Positions 18,951 through 28,600 of a stretch of 64,000 bases of DNA are shown piece by piece. How positions within the stretch are numbered: the stretch's first letter is position 1; the number at the start of each line of letters is the position of its first letter. The notes under the pieces were generated by a model, which searched no databases, was not told the origin of the DNA, and saw nothing but the letters and a program-made list of their open reading frames with translations. The position numbers and the translations under genes were made by a program. This DNA comes from DATBSL01 sp963729875. GTDB taxonomy: Bacteria > Acidobacteriota > Vicinamibacteria > Fen-336. The DNA lies in NCBI GenBank assembly GCA_963729875.1, contig CAVSPR010000009.1:682001-746000 (forward strand). The letters are read 5' to 3'.

Positions 18951-20858
18951 GTGAACGCCACGTTCAAGACCGTGATGCTGTGGATGTCCCTCCTGGTCGT
19001 CGTGTTCCTGGCCTGGCACTTCGCCCAGTTCCAGAAGAAGGAGACACCCCTCAAGTTCAGCGAGTTCATGACCCAGGTCGAGGCGGGGCAGGTGGCGGAC
19101 GTCACCATCACCGGCAACGAGATCAAGGGCCACACCGCGAGCCGGGAGGCGTTTCGGACCTTCGCCCCCCTCGGCTACGACAAGCTCACGGACCGCCTCC
19201 TCGCCAAGAACGTGACGGTGACCTACCAGCCCGACGCCACCCCCACCTGGGCCAACATGCTCATCTCCTGGGCGCCCTTCCTGCTGCTGATCGGCTTCTG
19301 GGTGTTCTTCATGCGGCAGATGCAGAGCGGGGGGAACAAGGCCCTCTCCTTCGGCAAGTCCAAGGCGAAGCTGCTCGCCAGCCAGCAGAAGAAGGTCACG
19401 TTCAAGGACGTGGCCGGCGTCGAGGAGGCGAAGGACGAGCTGCAGGAGATCATCGAGTTCCTGCGCGAGCCGCAGAAGTTCCAGAAGCTGGGCGGTCGCA
19501 TACCCAAGGGTGTCCTCCTCATGGGGCCGCCGGGCTCGGGCAAGACGCTGCTCGCTCGCGCGATCGCCGGCGAGGCGAACGTGCCCTTCTTCTCGATCTC
19601 CGGCTCCGACTTCGTCGAGATGTTCGTGGGGGTGGGCGCCTCGCGCGTCCGCGACCTGTTCGAGCAGGGCAAGAAAAGCGCCCCCTGCATCATCTTCATC
19701 GACGAGATCGACGCGGTGGGACGCCATCGCGGGGCCGGGCTCGGCGGCGGGCACGACGAGCGCGAGCAGACGCTGAACGCGCTGCTCGTCGAGATGGACG
19801 GGTTCGAGAGCAACGACGGGGTCATCCTGATCGCGGCCACGAACCGGCCCGACGTGCTCGACCCGGCGCTCCTGCGGCCCGGCCGCTTCGACCGGCGGGT
19901 GGTCGTCTCCCGGCCCGACGTGCGCGGGCGCGAGGGCATCCTCCAGGTCCACACCCGCAAGATCCCCCTCGCCGAGGACGTCGACCTCACCGTGCTCGCG
20001 CGGGCGACGCCCGGCTTCTCCGGGGCCGACCTCGCCAACCTGGTGAACGAGGCGGCCCTCATGGCCGCCCGAAACAACCAGAAGTACGTCTCCATGAAGG
20101 ACTTCGAGTCCTCCAAGGACAAGGTGCTGATGGGCGTCGAGCGCAAGAGCCTGATCATCTCCGAGGAGGAGAAGAAGATCACCGCCTTCCACGAGGCGGG
20201 GCACGCCCTGCTCGCCACCCTCCTGCCGCACTCCGATCCCATCCACAAGGTCACGATCATCCCGCGGGGCATGGCCCTCGGCCTCACCCAGCAGCTCCCG
20301 ACCGAGGAGAAGCACAACTGGACGAAGGAGCAGCTCGAGGCGCGGATCGCGGTGTGCATGGGCGGGCGGATCGCCGAGGAGACGACCTTCAGCCAGCTCA
20401 CCACCGGCGCCCAGAACGACATCGAGCAGGCGACCGAGATGGCGCGGAAGATGGTCTGCGAGTGGGGCATGAGCGACGCGCTGGGCCCCCTCGCCTACGG
20501 GAAGAAGGAGGAGGCCATCTTCCTGGGCAAGGAGTTCAACCGGCACCAGGACTACTCCGAGGCCACCGCCCTCAAGATCGACGCCGAGGTCAAGCGGATC
20601 GTGACCGAGCAGTACGAGCGCGCCACCCACATCCTCACCGAGAACCGCGCCCGCCTGGTCCGCGTGGCGGAGGCGCTGCTGGAGTACGAGGTGCTCGACG
20701 CTCCCCAGCTCAAGCAGCTGATGGCGGGCGAGCCGCTCGCGGTGAAGCCCGCGGCGCCCCTCGCCCCGGCTCCCCCGCGCGAGGCGCGGGCCGGGGAGGA
20801 CGGGCGCGCGTCGGGCATCCTTCCGCCACCGGTGGCGGACCCGAGACCGACGTCCTAG
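18951..20858 (+). CDS. ftsH: FtsH, membrane-bound ATP-dependent zinc metalloprotease
   Basis: Hexameric AAA+ protease that degrades membrane and regulatory proteins. 635 residues. Two membrane segments (about 8-24 and 103-122) flank a periplasmic domain, followed by Walker A GPPGSGKTLLARA, Walker B CIIFIDEIDAVGR, the second region of homology NRPDVLDPALLRPGRFDR, the zinc motif HEAGH and the ligand region GGRIAEE. The C-terminal ~50 residues are Pro/Ala-rich and variable, as usual. Start GTG with GGAGG 11 bases upstream. It sits between hpt and folP, a conserved order, and is probably in one operon with them. Confidence 0.97.
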   Translation: MNATFKTVMLWMSLLVVVFLAWHFAQFQKKETPLKFSEFMTQVEAGQVADVTITGNEIKGHTASREAFRTFAPLGYDKLTDRLLAKNVTVTYQPDATPTWANMLISWAPFLLLIGFWVFFMRQMQSGGNKALSFGKSKAKLLASQQKKVTFKDVAGVEEAKDELQEIIEFLREPQKFQKLGGRIPKGVLLMGPPGSGKTLLARAIAGEANVPFFSISGSDFVEMFVGVGASRVRDLFEQGKKSAPCIIFIDEIDAVGRHRGAGLGGGHDEREQTLNALLVEMDGFESNDGVILIAATNRPDVLDPALLRPGRFDRRVVVSRPDVRGREGILQVHTRKIPLAEDVDLTVLARATPGFSGADLANLVNEAALMAARNNQKYVSMKDFESSKDKVLMGVERKSLIISEEEKKITAFHEAGHALLATLLPHSDPIHKVTIIPRGMALGLTQQLPTEEKHNWTKEQLEARIAVCMGGRIAEETTFSQLTTGAQNDIEQATEMARKMVCEWGMSDALGPLAYGKKEEAIFLGKEFNRHQDYSEATALKIDAEVKRIVTEQYERATHILTENRARLVRVAEALLEYEVLDAPQLKQLMAGEPLAVKPAAPLAPAPPREARAGEDGRASGILPPPVADPRPTS

Positions 20859-20955
20859 ACGAGACGCGGAGGGGGCGATCGAGAAGAGAGGGCGTCGCCT
20901 TTACCGCATTCCGCTGAGGGGCGCCGAGGTCGCGCTCGGCGAGCGCACGCTCGTC

Positions 20956-21753
20956 ATGGGTGTCCTCAACGTCACCCCCGACTCGTTCTCCGACGGGGGA
21001 CGCCTCGCCGGTCCCGAGGCCGCCGTCGCCCGCGGCCTGAAGCACTTCGAGGACGGGGCCGACTGGGTCGACGTGGGCGGCGAGTCCACCCGGCCCGGGG
21101 CCGCGCGCGTCCCCCCCGAGGAGGAGGCCCGCCGGGTCGTCCCCGTGATCGAGGGCCTGAGGCGGCGAGGGGCGGGGGCGATCTCGGTGGACACCACGAA
21201 GGCGCCGGTCGCCGGCGCCGCTCTCGACGCCGGGGCCGATCTGGTGAACGACGTGAGCGGCTTCGGTTACGATCCCGCGATGGCGACCCTCGTGGCCCAG
21301 CGGGGCGTGCCGGCCGTGCTCATGCACCTGCGCGGGGGCTTCTCCGAGATGCACGCGGCCCCCGCCTACCGCGACGTCATGGGCGAGATCGTGGCCGAGC
21401 TCGGCGCTGCCCTCGACCGGGCGGCGAGCGCCGGCGTCGCGCGGGAGCGCCTGATCGTCGACCCCGGGGTCGGCTTCTCCAAGGACGCCGCCCAGAGCCT
21501 CGAGACGCTGCGCCGGCTGCCGGAGCTCGCGGCCCTCGACCGGCCCGTGCTGGTGGGCCCGTCCCGCAAGAGCTTCATCGGGAAGGCGCTCGACCTGCCG
21601 GTGGAGCGGCGGCTGCTGGGCACGGCGGCCGCGGTGGCCGCCTGTGTCCTCGCCGGGGCCCACGTGGTGAGGGTCCACGACGTGGCGGAGATGGTCGAGG
21701 TCGTCCGCCTGTGCGACGCGATCCGGGGCGACGCCGCGGGGAGGGCCGCGTGA
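20956..21753 (+). CDS. folP: Dihydropteroate synthase (true start probably further upstream)
   Basis: Condenses p-aminobenzoate with dihydropterin pyrophosphate in folate synthesis. Diagnostic motifs: MGVLNVTPDSFSDGG, DVGGESTRPGA, NDVSGF, DPGVGFSKD, VGPSRKSFIG and RVHDV. The first ATG at 20956 lies directly at the conserved MGVLN core, while family members have about 15-25 residues before it. The frame is open upstream with a plausible LRGAEVALGERTLV, but it offers only CTG (20914) or ATC (20878, preceded by GGAGGGGG) as starts. A rare start codon or an indel is therefore likely. The stop overlaps the cdaA GTG. Confidence 0.93.
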   Translation: MGVLNVTPDSFSDGGRLAGPEAAVARGLKHFEDGADWVDVGGESTRPGAARVPPEEEARRVVPVIEGLRRRGAGAISVDTTKAPVAGAALDAGADLVNDVSGFGYDPAMATLVAQRGVPAVLMHLRGGFSEMHAAPAYRDVMGEIVAELGAALDRAASAGVARERLIVDPGVGFSKDAAQSLETLRRLPELAALDRPVLVGPSRKSFIGKALDLPVERRLLGTAAAVAACVLAGAHVVRVHDVAEMVEVVRLCDAIRGDAAGRAA

Positions 21754-22580
21754 TCCTCGAGCAGATCACCGCCTTCTTCGCCGGGACCGAGTTCCGCTGG
21801 TGGGACGCCGTCGACATCCTGATCGTCGCGTTCCTCGTGTACGAGCTGCTGCAGTTCATCCGGGGGACGCACGCGGTCCAGATCGCCATCGGCGGCCTCC
21901 TGCTCGTCTTCCTCTACTGGGCGTCCGTCCTCTTCAACCTCCAGACGGTCAACTGGCTGCTCCGCACGTTCCTGCCCTTCCTCGTCTTCGGCATCATCGT
22001 CGTCTTCCAGGCGGAGATACGAAAGGGCCTCGCCCACCTGGGCCGGGCCCCGTTCCTCGGCGGGGCGGCCCGGCGCCGGCAGGAGGAGGTCGTCGACGAG
22101 ATCGTCCTCGCCGCGACGAGTCTGTCCGGGGACCGCACCGGCGCCATCCTGGCCCTCGAGCGCGAGATGGGCCTCCGCAGCTACATCGAGACCGGCATCT
22201 CGCTCGACGCGGTCGTGACCTACGACCTGCTGGTGAGCATCTTCCACCCGGCGACGCCGCTGCACGACGGGGCGGTCGTGATCCAGGGGAACCGGGTGGC
22301 GGCGGCCGCCTGCTTCCTGCCGCTCACCGTGAACCCCGAGCTGAGCCGCACCCTCGGCAGCCGGCACCGGGCCGCCATCGGTCTGTCCGAGGACACCGAC
22401 GCGGTGGCGATCGTGGTCTCCGAGGAGACGGGGACGATCTCCGTCGTCGAGGACGGCCGCATCCGGCGGGGGCTGGACGGCCCCGCCCTGAAGCGCGCGC
22501 TGCTCGGCTCGCTCGGGCTCACCGAGGCCGCCCCCGCCGCGGGTGAGCCGGTGGCGGAGCGCACCGGGGGGCAGCCGTGA
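21750..22580 (+). CDS. cdaA: CdaA-type diadenylate cyclase
   Basis: Synthesises the second messenger c-di-AMP from two ATP. 276 residues: membrane segments at the N-terminus (DILIVAFLVYELLQFI, AIGGLLLVFLYWASVLF, FLPFLVFGIIVVFQ) and a cytoplasmic DisA_N domain with the catalytic HDGAVVIQ and SRHRAAIGLSE motifs. GTG start at 21750 overlaps the folP stop as GTGA; the longer upstream frame has no support. The next genes, ybbR and glmM, complete the conserved cda operon in which YbbR/CdaR and GlmM regulate the cyclase. The Ala/Pro-rich C-terminal tail is variable. Confidence 0.95.
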   Translation: MILEQITAFFAGTEFRWWDAVDILIVAFLVYELLQFIRGTHAVQIAIGGLLLVFLYWASVLFNLQTVNWLLRTFLPFLVFGIIVVFQAEIRKGLAHLGRAPFLGGAARRRQEEVVDEIVLAATSLSGDRTGAILALEREMGLRSYIETGISLDAVVTYDLLVSIFHPATPLHDGAVVIQGNRVAAAACFLPLTVNPELSRTLGSRHRAAIGLSEDTDAVAIVVSEETGTISVVEDGRIRRGLDGPALKRALLGSLGLTEAAPAAGEPVAERTGGQP

Positions 22581-23500
22581 AGTTCCTCCGCGGCAGCTTC
22601 GCGGTTCGCCTCGCCAGCCTGGCCCTCGCGCTGGGGCTTTGGTTCGTGATCGCGGGCAAGCAGACCGCCGAGCGAGGGCTGCCGGTACCGGTCGAGCTGC
22701 GCAACGTCCCGCGGGACCTCGAGCTCACCGGCGACGCGGTCGACTCCGTGGACGTGCGGTTCCGCGCCTCGCCCGGCCTCATCAACAGCCTCGACTCCGG
22801 GAAGGTGCTCGCCACCATCGACCTCGCGGGGGCGCAGGAGGGAGAGCGGATCGTGCAGATGACGTCGGGCATGATCCAGGTTCCGTACGGCTTCCGGGTG
22901 GTCAAGATCACGCCGTCGCTGCTGACCCTGAACCTCGAGCGCACGCAGCGCAAGTCGATCCCCGTCCGCCCGCGGGTCCTCGGCCGCCCGGCGCCGGGCT
23001 TCGAGGTGGCGGAGGTGACGAGCGACCCCGCGGAGGTCCAGGTGGCCGGCCCCCGCAGCCGGGTCCAGGAGATCGAGAGCGCCTTCACCGAGCCCGTCTC
23101 GGTGGAGGGGGCCGACGGCACGGCGACCGAGATGGTCAACGTCGGCCTCGAGGACCCGCTCCTGCGCCTCGAGGGCGGCAGCCGGGTCCGCGTGACGGCG
23201 ACGGTGCAGGAGGTCAGGGAGACCCGCCGCTTCGAGGGCCTCGGCGTCGCGGCCCGCGGGCGGCCGGCGCGCGTCACGCCGTCGCGGGTGACCGTGTCGG
23301 TGACCGGCCCAGCCTCGCTCGTCCGGGCCCTCGACGCCGGCGACCTGCAGCCCCACGTGACCCTGCCGAGCACGGGAGCCGTCCCCCGGCGCCTCCCGGT
23401 GGCGGTGGACATCGCGCCGGGCCACATCGGCGTCAGCGTGCTGGAGACGGCACCGGCCGAGGTGGCCGTCCAGGCGCTGCGGCAGGGGAGTCCGCAATGA
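22577..23500 (+). CDS. ybbR: YbbR-domain protein (CdaR), regulator of diadenylate cyclase
   Basis: 307 residues. One N-terminal membrane anchor (SFAVRLASLALALGLWFVIAG) and then an extracytoplasmic region of YbbR repeats with the typical patterns VPVELRNVPRDLEL, VRFRASPGLI, PSLLTLNLERTQRKSIPV, VQVAGPRSRVQEI and RVTVSVTGPASLVRAL, about three to four repeats. In Firmicutes the orthologue binds CdaA and modulates c-di-AMP production. GTG start overlaps the cdaA stop, and the stop overlaps the glmM ATG, so cdaA-ybbR-glmM are tightly coupled. No signal-peptidase site is obvious, which fits a membrane-tethered protein. Confidence 0.92.
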   Translation: MKFLRGSFAVRLASLALALGLWFVIAGKQTAERGLPVPVELRNVPRDLELTGDAVDSVDVRFRASPGLINSLDSGKVLATIDLAGAQEGERIVQMTSGMIQVPYGFRVVKITPSLLTLNLERTQRKSIPVRPRVLGRPAPGFEVAEVTSDPAEVQVAGPRSRVQEIESAFTEPVSVEGADGTATEMVNVGLEDPLLRLEGGSRVRVTATVQEVRETRRFEGLGVAARGRPARVTPSRVTVSVTGPASLVRALDAGDLQPHVTLPSTGAVPRRLPVAVDIAPGHIGVSVLETAPAEVAVQALRQGSPQ

Positions 23501-24861
23501 CCCATTCCCGGTCGCTCTTCGGGACGGACGGCATCCGCGGGGTGGCGAACACCCACCCCATGACCCCGGAGCTCGCGCTGGCCCTGGGCCGGGCCGTCAC
23601 CTTCGTCGCCGGCCGCGGCAAGCGCCACTCGCCCCGCGTGCTCATCGGCAAGGACACCCGCCTCTCCGGCTACATGCTCGAGACCGCGATTGCGGCGGGG
23701 GTGACGTCGATGGGGGGGCGCGTGCTCCTCTGCGGGCCGGTCCCCACCCCGGCGGTGGCGCACCTCACGGTCAGCATGCGGGCCGACGCCGGCATCGTCA
23801 TCAGCGCCAGCCACAACCCCTACGACGACAACGGCATCAAGATCTTCGGGGGGGACGGCTTCAAGCTGCCCGACGCCGCCGAGGGTGAGATCGAGGGGCT
23901 CATCCGCGAGCCGGAGCGCCTGGGCGAGCGGCGCACCGGCCCCGCGATCGGCCGCGCCGTCAAGCTCGAGGACGCGCGCGGGCGCTACGTGGCCTTCGTC
24001 AAGAACACCTTCCCCCGCGACCTCACCCTCGACGGGATGAGGGTCGTGGTCGACGCCGCCCACGGCGCCGCCTACGTCGTGGCCCCCCTCGTCTTCACCG
24101 AGCTCGGGGCGCGCGTCAACGCCATCGGCGTGCGCCCGAACGGCACGAACATCAACCGCGAGGTGGGGGCGCTGCACCCCGACCACGCCCGGGCCGAGGT
24201 CGTGCGGCGCGGGGCCCAGATCGGCATCGCCCTCGACGGCGACGCCGACCGGCTGATCGTGATCGACGAGAAGGGCCAGATCGTGGACGGCGACGCCGTC
24301 ATGGCCATGTGCGCGACGCGCATGAAGCGCGACGGCGAGCTGCGGCGGGACACCGTGGTGGCCACCGTCATGAGCAACCTCGGCCTCGAGCGGGCCCTCG
24401 ACGCCCAGGGGATCGCGCTCGTCCGGACGCCGGTGGGCGACCGCTACGTGGTCGAGGCGATGCGACAGGGCGGCTACAACCTCGGTGGCGAGCAGTCCGG
24501 CCACCTCGTGTTCCTGGACCACGCCTCGACGGGCGACGGCCTCATCGGCGCCCTGCAGGTCCTCGCCCTCATGATCCGCACCGGCCAGCCCCTCTCGGAG
24601 CTCGCGCGGGAGGCCATGGAGCGGGTCCCGCAGGTGCTCGAGAGCGTGACGCTCCCGGCGCGCAAGCCCCTCGAGGACATGCCGTCGCTGCAGAGGCTCG
24701 TCGCCGAGGTCAAGGCCGTCCTCGGCAAGGAGGGCCGCGTCCTCGTGCGCTGGAGCGGCACCGAGCCGAAGCTGCGGGTCATGGTCGAGGGCCCGGACGA
24801 GGGCCGCATCGGCACGATCGCCCGGGACCTCGTCGCCGCCGCCCGCGAGGACGTCAGCTAG
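23497..24861 (+). CDS. glmM: Phosphoglucosamine mutase
   Basis: Interconverts glucosamine-6-P and glucosamine-1-P for UDP-GlcNAc, the precursor of peptidoglycan and surface polysaccharides. 454 residues, usual length. SLFGTDGIRGVAN at the start, the phosphoserine loop VISASHNPYDDNGIK with its catalytic Ser near residue 104, metal loop ALDGDADRLIV, sugar-binding GGEQSGHLVF and phosphate-binding RWSGTEPKLRVM. ATG overlaps the ybbR stop. In other phyla GlmM also inhibits CdaA, so its presence in this operon ties cell-wall supply to c-di-AMP; that link is inferred here. Confidence 0.97.
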   Translation: MTHSRSLFGTDGIRGVANTHPMTPELALALGRAVTFVAGRGKRHSPRVLIGKDTRLSGYMLETAIAAGVTSMGGRVLLCGPVPTPAVAHLTVSMRADAGIVISASHNPYDDNGIKIFGGDGFKLPDAAEGEIEGLIREPERLGERRTGPAIGRAVKLEDARGRYVAFVKNTFPRDLTLDGMRVVVDAAHGAAYVVAPLVFTELGARVNAIGVRPNGTNINREVGALHPDHARAEVVRRGAQIGIALDGDADRLIVIDEKGQIVDGDAVMAMCATRMKRDGELRRDTVVATVMSNLGLERALDAQGIALVRTPVGDRYVVEAMRQGGYNLGGEQSGHLVFLDHASTGDGLIGALQVLALMIRTGQPLSELAREAMERVPQVLESVTLPARKPLEDMPSLQRLVAEVKAVLGKEGRVLVRWSGTEPKLRVMVEGPDEGRIGTIARDLVAAAREDVS

Positions 24862-24874
24862 GCCGCGCCGACGA

Positions 24875-25648
24875 GTGCTGCGCCTCTATCGGCAAGCCGC
24901 CCTCGCCGTGCTCACGACGGCCGCGGTCGCATTCTCCGCTGCCTCCGCCCGGGCGCAGGCCCCGGCTCCCGGACCCGACCGCGTCCGTCTCGTCCTGAAC
25001 GCCGCCTTCTGGCCCACGGGGACGAGCTTCGGCGAGTCGCGGACGTTCACCGAGTACGCCGAGAGGACCACCCTGCGCGCGAGCTACGAGGCGGGCACCG
25101 CGCTCGGCCCCGACGTCGCGCTGCAGGTGAGCCTCTTCCGTGAGCTTGGCCTCCTGGTCGGCTACTCCCACGCCCGCCGGGACGTGGCCGGCGAGGTGGA
25201 GGTCTCGCGTCCCCACCCCCTCTACCTGGACCGCAGCCGCAGCGCGTCGTCCGGGATCTCCGGCTACGACCTCACCGAGGGAGCCCTCCACCTCGACGTC
25301 GCGTACGAGCGAGCCGCCGGGCACCTCGACTGGGCGCTCTTCGCCGGGGTGACGCTCTTCCAGGTCGAGGCCGACCTGCTCGAGCAGCCCACCTACGACG
25401 ACGTCTACCCCTACGACAAGCTCGCGATCACGGCGACCCCGGCCACCACCGTGAAGGAGAGCCCGACCGGCTTCAACGTGGGGGGACGCCTGGACTACCG
25501 CTTCGGGCGGTCCCGGCGCTTTGGCGCCGGCGTGCAGGTGCAGTACAGCTCCGCCAGCGTGACGCTCACGACGACGCCCGACGCCACCGGGGCGAGCTTC
25601 GACGTGGGCGGGCTCTCGGTCGGGGCCGGGGTGCGCGTCTACTTCTGA
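24875..25648 (+). CDS. Outer-membrane beta-barrel-type protein
   Basis: 257 residues with a signal peptide (AVLTTAAVAFSAASARAQA) and then alternating hydrophobic/polar strands rich in aromatic residues, for example LVLNAAFWPTGTSF, LGLLVGYSHARRDV, ALHLDVAYERAAG, WALFAGVTLFQVE, FNVGGRLDYRFG, FGAGVQVQYSSASVTL, ending in GAGVRVYF with a C-terminal aromatic, the usual barrel signature. The overall look is an 8- to 10-strand OmpA/OmpW-like barrel. No specific family is recognised. GTG start 13 bases after glmM; convergent with the rhamnosidase gene seven bases away. Confidence 0.72.
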   Translation: MLRLYRQAALAVLTTAAVAFSAASARAQAPAPGPDRVRLVLNAAFWPTGTSFGESRTFTEYAERTTLRASYEAGTALGPDVALQVSLFRELGLLVGYSHARRDVAGEVEVSRPHPLYLDRSRSASSGISGYDLTEGALHLDVAYERAAGHLDWALFAGVTLFQVEADLLEQPTYDDVYPYDKLAITATPATTVKESPTGFNVGGRLDYRFGRSRRFGAGVQVQYSSASVTLTTTPDATGASFDVGGLSVGAGVRVYF

Positions 25649-25655
25649 GCCGCGG

Positions 25656-28600
25656 CTAGTCGATCACCCCCAGCTCGCGGTCGAGCGTCTTCAGCATTTC
25701 CTCCGTGAGGATCGTCGGCTCGTACGGTGCGGCCTCACGCAGGGTCATCCCCAGGGCCTGGTCGACCCGGGGGTCCCTGGTCATGCCCGGGAGGCGCTTC
25801 TCGAGCACCGCGCGGGCCTGGGGGTTCGCGAGGAGGACCCCGATGATCGTTCGCGTGCTGAACCGCGCCGGCGGGTTGACGCGAGCGTCGAGGGCGGCCC
25901 CGTCGTAGGTGAACCGGTAGCGGCCCGAGCCCACCTCGACCACCACGGTGTCGGTCTCCTGCACGGCCGATTTCACGCCGGGCGCCGAGGCGACGGCCAC
26001 CCCTCCCTCCGTCACCCCGGCGAGCGAGGCCGCGGGCAGGCGGACCGTGCCGCGCGCGTTGGGCGGCACGGTGGCCGTCACGGTCGCCTTCCCGTCTGCG
26101 AGCGCCCAGCCGGACGCCGCCTCGCCGTAGGGCGTCTCGAGGCGCGCCTCGGCCGAGGCGAGGCGCCCTCCCGGCCGTGGCTGGACGAGCACGTGCCGGT
26201 AGGCCGGCTCGGCGGGGTCGATCTGGAGCCCGGCCACGACGCCGTACATCCACTCGCCGATCGCGCCGTAGGCATAGTGGTTGAACGAGTTCATGCCGGG
26301 GTTCTGGAACGTGCCGTCCGGCTTGATGCCGTCCCACCGCTCCCAGATCGTGGTCGCGCCCTGCTTCACCGGGTAGAGCCAGGACGGGTACTCCTCGCGG
26401 TTCAGGAGCCGGTACGCGAGGTCTGCGTAGCCGTAGCGGCTCAGCACGTGGCAGAGGTAGGGCGTGCCGACGAACCCGGTGGTCAGGTGCCCGCGCGACT
26501 TGACCTCGGCGGCGAGCCGGCGGGCGGCCTCGGCGCGCATTCCCTCGGGCAGCAGGTCGAACTGGAGGGCGAGGGCGTAGGCGGTCTGGGTGTTCTCGCC
26601 CACCCGTCCGGCGGACGTGACGAACTCGCGGACGAAGGCCTCCTTGATCTTCGGGAGGAGGGCGGCGTACCCGGCCGCGTCCTCCTTCTTCCCGAGGACG
26701 GTCGCGGCGCGCTGCAGGAGGTCCGTCGAGTGCGCGTAGAACGCGGAGGCGATGAGGTCCTTGCCCGTCGTCGCGCCCGGGTAATCGGACGCGGTGGTGG
26801 CGTAGGCCAGCCAGTCCCCGAAGTGGAAGCCCGTCGTCCAGAGGTGGCTCTCGCCCGACTCGCGCCGCACGAGCTCGACCCACGCCTTCATGCTCGGGTA
26901 CTGCCGCTCGAGCAGCCGCGTGTCGCCGTAGGCGAGGTACAGGTTCCAGGGGATGATCGTGGCCGCGTCGGCCCAGGCGGCCGAGCCGCCGGGGAAGCGG
27001 TCCTGCTCCCGCACGTCGGTCGGGTTCAGGACGTTCGGCACGACGTGCGGCACGCTCCCCTTGTCGTTCTGGTCTGCGGCCAGGTCGCCCAGCCACTTGG
27101 TGAAGAAACCGGCCACGTCCATGTTGAAGGCGGCGGTGCGCGAGAAGACCTGCGCGTCGCCGGTCCAGCCGAGCCGCTCGTCGCGCTGGGGGCAGTCCGT
27201 GGGCACGTCGACGAAGTTCCCCTTCTGGCCCCACAGGATGTTGTGCTGTAGCTGGCCCAGGAGGGGGCTCGAGGTCGTGAACCGGCCGGTGACCGGCATG
27301 TCCGAGTGCACGACGATCCCGGTGAGACCGTCGAGTGCCGGCTCGCCCGGCCAGCCCTCGACCGCGACGTAGCGGAAGCCCTGGAACGTGAAGTGCGGCT
27401 CGTACACCTCGACGGCGCCGCCCTTCAGGGTGTACGTCACCTGCTGCTTCGCCACCCGGAGGTTGGCCGTGTAGACGTTGCCCGCCTTGTCGAGCACCTC
27501 GAAGTGGCGGAGCGTGAGAGTCGTCCCCGCCGCCCCCCGCACCTTCAGGCGGACGTAGCCGACCATGTTCTGGCCCATGTCGAAGACCGTCTCACCGGCC
27601 GGCGTCTTCAGGATCCCGACCGGCTTCACCTCCTCGATCCTCCGCACCGGCGGGCCGGCCGGGGCGACGAGCGGCCGCGCCGCGGGAAGGGCGACCTTCA
27701 CGCTCGCCCAGTCCTTGTCGTCGTATCCCGGCGCGCTCCAGCCCGGCCGCTCGAGCCGGGCGTCGTAGGTCTCGCCGTTGTAGATGTCCGAGGCGAGGAT
27801 GGGGCCGGTGGCGGACTTCCAGGTCCCGTCCGTCCCCACGGTCTCGACCCGGCCCCCCTCGTACTCGATCCTCAGCTGGCAGAGCAGCGCCAGGCGGTCG
27901 CCGTAGACGGCGCGGCGGTCCTTCCAGGCGAGGAAGCCGCGGTACCAGCCGTCGCCGAGCATCGCGCCGATCGCGTTCTCGCCGGCGCGCAGGTGGGCGG
28001 TGACGTCGTAGGTCTGGTACTGCAGGCGCTTGTTGTAGCTCGTCCAGCCCGGGGTGAGGAGCTGGTCTCCCACGCGCCTCCCGTTGATCTCCAGCTCGTA
28101 CAGGCCCAGGCTCGTGACGTAGGCCCGCGCCGATCTCACCTTCCCCTTCACCACGAAGGTCCCGCGCAGCATCGGCGCGGGCTGCGACGCCTTCGCGCCC
28201 TCGTCCTTTGCCGACTCGATCCAGCGGGCCTTCCAGTCCCCGGGAGCGAGCAGCCCCATCTCCCACGACGCGATCGGGCTCCACGCCGAGGCCTGGCCGG
28301 CGCCGTCCCAGACGCGGACCCGCCAGGTGTAGCGCCGGGACGACTCGAGCTCGGGGCCGCCGTACGGGACGTGGACCGAGCGGTCCGAGACGACCTTGCC
28401 GGTGTCCCAGACCTTCTTGCCGTCGCGCGTCACCTCGACCTGGTAGGCGGACTGCGCGGCGCCCCGCGCCTCGGAGCGCAGCTGCCAGCTCAGCCGCGGC
28501 TGCGCGACGTCGATCCCGAGGGGATCGACCTTGTACTCGCAGCGCAGGTTCGCGACCGAGGGCGGGGCGTCCCCCGCCGCCGCCTGGAGCGATGGCGCCG

